Source of the DNA: Coptis chinensis
Taxonomy: Eukaryota; Streptophyta; Magnoliopsida; Ranunculales; Ranunculaceae
Assembly: GCA_015680905.1 (NCBI GenBank)
Contig: CM027382.1
Coordinates: 12,001,501-12,065,500 of the forward strand
Length of the DNA stretch: 64,000 nucleotides
Direction of reading: 5' to 3'
A program made the position numbers and the translations under genes. The notes beneath the pieces were generated by a model. It had not been told where the DNA came from. It saw only the letters and a program-made list of their open reading frames with translations, and did no database searches. Positions 59,133 through 64,000 of the stretch are shown here, piece by piece (the stretch's first letter is position 1; the number at the start of each line of letters is the position of its first letter).

Positions 59133-60164
59133 TGTCACACCCCGAATTTCGACAGAATTCGGAAAAAACATTATTTGTTTCCGACTCTTCGATCTCCGAG
59201 GTGTGACTCACTCTACACTTCCAAAAACCCATAAACAGTTTAAATATGCGGATAAATAAAAACCAATAAAAATTTTAACTTAAACAAGAGTCCTCTTCCT
59301 TACAAAAATTTACAAATAAGATTAGGTTATACATCTCTTTTCAATAACTCTTTATTTAAAATTACAAATAAAAATACAAATAACATTGTCTAGACTGAAA
59401 ACCTATATCACCTCAAGGGGAAATCATAACATATCCTGAGATGCAACGCTCACGCAAACCACAAGCAGCAACCAACCTTCTTCAATACTAAACATGTCAA
59501 GACTTATCAACTGTGTTCATTTAATGAGCACACCCAATAAGCAAACATGCAAATCGGGTCAGCATTATAAAAATGCTGGTGTGAATAGCCCTAAAATACA
59601 ACATATACTTATACCAATATATACACAAAACCACACGCAGTTAGTTCCTCCACCGAGTAACTTTCAACAACTAATACAACATCCTTAAATACAATAATCT
59701 AGGCAGTAGTTCCTCCAATCGAGGCTTTAACTTCCCACTAACCACACAACAACCTACCTATACGATAATAAATAAGGTGTAGTTCCTCCATCGAGGTTTT
59801 AGGTTCTAACTAAACAAAACCAACCAAGCATATTATATCATCTATCTAGAGATATATCATTTACCAACATATTACCATAATTATATTAGTTACGGCTTTC
59901 TTTGTGTGTCCCTAAAATCACGTCAGATCTATGTCTTTACCTAGTTTCCCCGGCTACCACAATCGCTACCCAACGAACATGTACATCCACATGCCTCCCC
60001 TTACATAATGAACCACTCCGTGCGTAACCACCCTGAGCGGGATGCCGCACACCAGGTAAATCCTCACACGGAAGCCATTATGTAAGTAATGCTACTATTC
60101 GGCATTAAATATTGCGCGTCTCGTTCCAATATTTGCGAACGGAATAATCAAGCCACTATTCGGC

Positions 60165-60335
60165 TACGCCAAAAGGGCCATTCAGCTTAACTGAAATGCC
60201 AGAAGGGCCAATCACATTACTTACGCCCGAAGGCCATTCAGATTCACTGAAACGCCAGAAGGGCCAATCACATTACTTACGCCCCGAAGGCCATTCAGAT
60301 TCACTGAAACGCCAGAAGGGCCAAATCACATGAGT
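60165..60335. repeat. ~61-bp tandem repeats in the solo LTR
   Basis: ACGCCAGAAGGGCCAATCAC followed by ATTACTTACGCCCGAAGGCC and ATTCAGATTCACTGAA occurs nearly three times with little divergence. The module contains complementary GGCC-rich parts able to form short hairpins. Confidence 0.88.
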
Positions 60336-60952
60336 TGTGGTAGCTAGGTTCTAGGATTTTCGTTATGTAATTTATTCAAGTGTCATCTATTTATGACTCA
60401 TAGTAATTCTACTATATCACGTGCATGTCGATTACCTTATTGCACTAAGCCACAATATTTAGAAATATCTCAATTATATCTCATAACAACTTTTATTCTT
60501 TCACGTGCCAATATATTATTGCACTACACTTCACAATCCGTGGGAAATATCCACAAATACTATACTACCTAATAGTAGCATCTCACATATATAATAATGG
60601 GCGTTTATATAAATCTATGTCTCCAAAACTATTGCATTCAACATATATATCCCACATATTACATAGTGTCACAATATCCACGTCAAATCTTAATTAGATA
60701 AATGACAACCAAATTTATACAAGCTTTCACAGCATTTTAGCATTGGATTTGTCCATACAATTTACAAATAAAATGTTGCACAATTAAATGATCCACGGTC
60801 CCACAATCAAAGCCCAATAGCTATATGTTTTACACACTACTCACGTCAAATCATAATTAGATAATGACAAACAACGTTATATAATGTTCGACAACATTTT
60901 ATTATTACAATAGTCCATAAAATCAAATATGTTAAAAACTGGGGAAAAAAAA

Positions 60953-61200
60953 AGTCAACGGTCAAAGTCAAAGTCAACACGTCATGGTCAAAGTCAACAC
61001 ATCATGGTCGAAGTCAAACGGTCATTGTCAAAGTCAACGGTCAACGGTCAAAGTCCACGGTAAACTGTCAAAGTCAACCGTCAACGATCAAAGTCAAAGT
61101 CAACACGTCATGGTCAAAGTCAACACATCATGGTCGAAGTCAAAGTTGACACATCATGGTCGAAGTCAAACTGTTAGTGTCAAAGTCAAACTGTCGTTTC
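60953..61200. repeat. W-box-rich tandem array (GTCAA / TTGAC)
   Basis: About 20-23 copies of the core GTCAA lie within 250 bp, mostly as AGTCAA or GGTCAA (TTGACT or TTGACC on the minus strand), the W-box bound by WRKY factors. Larger units such as AACACGTCATGGTCAAAGTC are repeated. The orientation is nearly uniform, on the sense strand of the LTR. Confidence 0.85.
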
Positions 61201-61209
61201 CATGTTCGA

Positions 61210-62620
61210 CAGGTTCAGGGTCATAGCCATGGTTCATGGCTAAGGTCAATGTGCATGGCTCATGGGCTCATGACCAAGGTAATGGTTCGGACCCAACTGG
61301 CCAAGCCCAAACATTAAAACCCGACCCCGAAAGTCTACACCAACTTATTATTCAACCTGACCCAATTGGGGTCATAAGGACCAACCCACATAAAATTAGA
61401 ACCGCCCAAAGGAATTGGAAAAGGCCCAAACAAAATAAAATAGAACCGGGTCCAAACTTAACAAACCGGTCCGCCCAACAACTAGAACTAAAGCCCAACA
61501 ATTTAAAACATAACCGGGCCCAATCAAAACAAAACAAACCAGCCCAAACAAACAACCCAAACCCAAGAGAAACCGACCCAGGCCCAGGCCCAAGCCCAAG
61601 TCGTCATCTCCTTCCTCCAGCAGCTCCACCAGCCACCAAAATCCGGCCACCACTCCTCCACACACCACCCATTTTATACAAGCGGTTTTAATCCCTGCAA
61701 AAACCCTTACCTCTTTAATCAAGGCAAAAACCTCAAATCCTACAATCCACACTCCACCAAAACTAGATCTGAAAATCTTCATGTCGCCATTAACGACTTC
61801 CATAAGCTTCGACAGCACTACTGCCAAGCCCCCACTCAACCCAACATCAAACTAAGCAATACAAAGTCATAGCACAAGAGTTCAACCACCAAAATCGACC
61901 AAACATAGTTCAAACTATATTACTGCAGTGTTTGGGCGAGCCGCCATTAATGGACAGTGCAAGCTTTACCGCCACCCCCCAATATCCATCCCGACATTCT
62001 AACCACCGATATCAAACAATCCATCCCCATCACAGTTTAACAGTAACGCATACGGACAGAGGAGCCGCCATTGACGCTCTCTTGAGCTTCATCAGCCCAA
62101 TAAGCGCAACAATCCAACCCCAATCAATACAACAAATACACAAACAGTTTCAAATAGTATACTAATAGTATCAAACCGCATTAACGTGCCAACCGTTTGG
62201 TTTTTGCGCCATCGACGCTTCTTTTCTGAGCTTCATCCCCTACAAAAATATCACAAAAAACATAAACATAAAGGTTCAAATGGAAAAACTGGACGATTTC
62301 TTGCTGTTGGCCTCGCAACGCGGCCATTGACGACTTTCGAGTCCCAACAGTTCCGACAGTTCAATATCTAATCTTTTTGAGTTCGAGCTTTAACAACATG
62401 ACACTAGGACGCCGAATAAAAACAATATAATGAGCAGTATAAAAAAGAAACATTAAACAGTTTACACCGATATTCGAAAACTATAAATCCGGTGATATAG
62501 CAAAATAGCTACTCACCTTAATCCCAAGCTCCACGAATTTCTCCGAGTCCGAGTCGTCGCGCTCCAATCGAGCCTCCATTTTTATTATGTTATTTTTCTT
62601 AGAACCCTATTCTCCAGAAC
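61210..62620. other. GC-richer, GCCCAA-rich part of the solo LTR
   Basis: Open stretches at 61236-61691 (plus) and 61396-61839 (minus) overlap and are low-complexity (GGCCCAAGCCCAA-like). They look like compositional artefacts, not genes. Confidence 0.5.
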
Positions 62621-62783
62621 AATGTGTTTATATACTTGGGTCTGAAACCCAAGCCCAACACAGACTCGGGCCCAGAAACCAGGCCCACAAATCCAAATCC
62701 AATCCAGCCGATTTTTAAATAAATAAATTTAATTAATTAATAAATAAATAAAATAAATACGTATTTTAAATACGGGCATTACA

Positions 62784-63264
62784 ACTTTTGTCTTGACTTT
62801 TATGATGACTCATCAAATCTTGTGGGCCCGCCTAGTAGGTCCATGTGTAGTGTCCAGTGGCAGTCCGGTCTTTCGGTATTTTTACAACTTCCCACCTATG
62901 TGTAGATTTCATCGCACTGATCGTCTGGGCAGCTCAATTGTCTCATTCGGAGTCCTGGTTCAAGAGATATGAGCTTCAACATTTTGATGCTTCCGTGCAC
63001 GTAATCCCATTTCTAACTGAATTATGTACTGTTTGAGTCTTTGGGCTTTAGTCTGGATTTGTTAGGCTTCACATGAGCTTGATCAGAAAGCTTATGTATA
63101 CTCCCTATTCCGTGTTTATATGCTGGCTTTATCATCATTTGTACGTTAGTTGCTCAAACCTGCAAAAGCACGAAAATGCGATTATTTCATGATTATTAAG
63201 CACAAAATTAACCGGAATGTTATGTCTCTATGGGATTTTATAGTACAGTTTTGGGTGCTTATCA
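62784..63264 (-). mobile_element. Athila-like LTR, right part
   Basis: The plus strand ends TACAGTTTTGGGTGCTTATCA at 63244-63264, the same as the end of the LTRs at 34399 and 45486 (ACAGTTTTGGGCTCTTATCA) with few changes. It is therefore a relative of the Athila-like element, with its left half on the far side of the solo LTR. Confidence 0.6.
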
Positions 63265-63530
63265 GCCAACGATTCGTTCAACTATGTAAGGGCCTTCCCA
63301 TGTTGGTGCCAGTTTTGAGTCATCCTGCTTAGTTTTTTTCAAGACGAGGTCCCCAGGTTGGAAGCTTCGAGGGTTTACTCGCTTGTTGTATGTCTTCCTC
63401 AGAGTTTGGTGGTAGGATGCCACTCGAATGGCTGCTAGGTCACATCGTTATTCAAGTAAGTCGACCTCTCGAGCAAGATTGCGATTACAGGAAGGACCTT
63501 CTTCCTGCATCAAACTCGAGGATATTGTAG
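63265..63530 (-). pseudogene. Ty3 pol 3' end (integrase C-terminus) fragment
   Basis: The minus strand reads LAAIRVASYHQTLRKTYNK, RVNPRSFQPGDLVLKK and APTWEGPYIVERIVG, the standard end of a Ty3 integrase. It stops exactly where the LTR terminus TGATAAGC begins, so pol and LTR abut without the usual spacer. It is about 70-85 codons, with a stop before the open part. Confidence 0.85.
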
Positions 63531-63700
63531 GTGATTTTCGAATTCCACCCAAAGTTTTTAGTTTGTTACATGTGTATCATGGTTTGGATCATGAAAAACC
63601 GTACAATCACCTTCGTAGGCTTCAGCAAGTGGCCACAATCACCCTCAATGGCACCGCTGTTTTACAGACAAACTCGACCTTATGCTTGATAAAAGTCTTA
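63515..63700 (+). pseudogene. Ty3 gag fragment
   Basis: The plus strand reads FRIPPKVFSLLHVYHGLDHEKPYNHL, with the HGLDHEKPY phrase also found in the Athila gag at about 43130. It lies in the opposite orientation to the pol piece next to it, so the two come from different insertions or from an inversion. (Read in two parts of fewer than 20 residues: FRIPPKVFSLLHVY and HGLDHEKPYNHL.). Confidence 0.7.
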
Positions 63701-63731
63701 GGAATCTGACTATAAACAACCTAAATTATTA

Positions 63732-63734
<3 letters not shown>

Positions 63735-63806
<72 letters not shown>
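63735..63806. repeat. (TA)n(TG)n microsatellite
   Basis: A run of about 27 TA units is followed by about 8 TG units. The remaining sequence to the window end shows a TTTGAGGACAAAAC motif (about 63917) and a GGGGTGGGAAAG purine run (about 63943), the usual 3' end context of Athila-type elements. Confidence 0.95.
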
Positions 63807-64000
63807 ATTTTTTTATTGTTTGCATTTTTCAATTTTCTTGTTGCATGCTGTAATTTTTTCGACCGAATTTTTGCTCACGTTTCTCACGTAATTTCTTTTC
63901 TTATCTCTCTTGATACTTTGAGGACAAAACATCCATCTGTTTAGGGGTGGGAAAGAAACATTTTGCAAAAATTAAGTACTTTTAGGTTATTTATTTTTCT

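Larger units (their letters stand above)
59133..62783 (-). mobile_element. Solo LTR (3.65 kb) of a Ty3-type element
   Basis: On the minus strand it starts TGTAATGCCCGTATTTAAA and ends CGGGGTGTGACA, the TG...CA ends typical of plant Ty3 chromovirus-like LTRs. Flanks AATTT (left) and ACTTT (right) may be a 5-bp target duplication with one change. No internal gag-pol lies in or beside it, so it looks like the product of LTR-LTR recombination. Tandem repeats and a W-box array lie inside. The lineage (Tekay-like) is only a guess from size and ends. Confidence 0.65.

Noticed and set aside
61236-61839. Overlapping open stretches on both strands in the solo LTR
   Set aside because: Low-complexity GCCCAA-rich sequence; the frames stay open because of composition.

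Overview
The window is nuclear DNA of a flowering plant, almost certainly a eudicot: AT-rich, with intron-split genes, plant-specific gene families (proton pump-interactor-like, DUF674, FAR1-related, GDSL lipase), Ty1/copia and Athila-like Ty3 retrotransposons, Helitrons and (TA)n tracts. The species cannot be named from the sequence. Most of the window is transposable-element sequence of several ages, nested inside each other; host genes are few.

Left part (1-11.5 kb): a minus-strand proton pump-interactor-like gene with a very long acidic N-terminal region (917-3656, running off towards the left), an AT-rich field of degenerate ~50-bp repeats (about 4.5-6.9 kb), and a broken FAR1/FHY3-type gene (about 8.9-10.5 kb).

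Middle (11.5-45.5 kb): a plus-strand Helitron (termini at 11497 and 24417) appears to be split by a complete but decayed copia element (11618-17666, target duplication GATTC) and by a second Helitron (18440-21798). It meets, tail to tail, a minus-strand Helitron with a decayed Rep/helicase gene (25985 to about 32446). Between the two Helitron tails lies a (TA)n tract carrying two long inverted-repeat elements, one of which holds two exons of a DUF674 gene. Then follows a 12.7-kb Athila-like retrotransposon (32818-45486, minus strand, target duplication TTTAC) that keeps both LTRs, gag, protease and two env-like regions, but in which reverse transcriptase, RNase H and integrase were not found.

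Right part (45.5-64 kb): fragments of two RNA-protein genes, dyskerin (plus) and La (minus), lie 20 bp apart about 0.8 kb upstream of a promoter-like region and a cluster of at least eight C/D-box snoRNA genes (48.1-50.3 kb): four U14 copies, three copies of an unnamed snoRNA, and one further predicted 25S guide. A four-exon-segment GDSL esterase/lipase gene follows (52057-53648, minus). The rest is retrotransposon wreckage: an LTR with an Asp-tRNA-type primer site, an Athila-like LTR split by a 3.65-kb solo LTR that contains an array of about 20 W-box motifs, and small pol and gag pieces.

The points that most deserve a second look are the snoRNA cluster with its neighbouring dyskerin/La fragments, the DUF674-carrying inverted-repeat element, the Athila element without RT/INT and with a doubled env-like domain, and the W-box array. 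The host genes show one-base frameshifts, so either they are decaying or the assembly has small indel errors.
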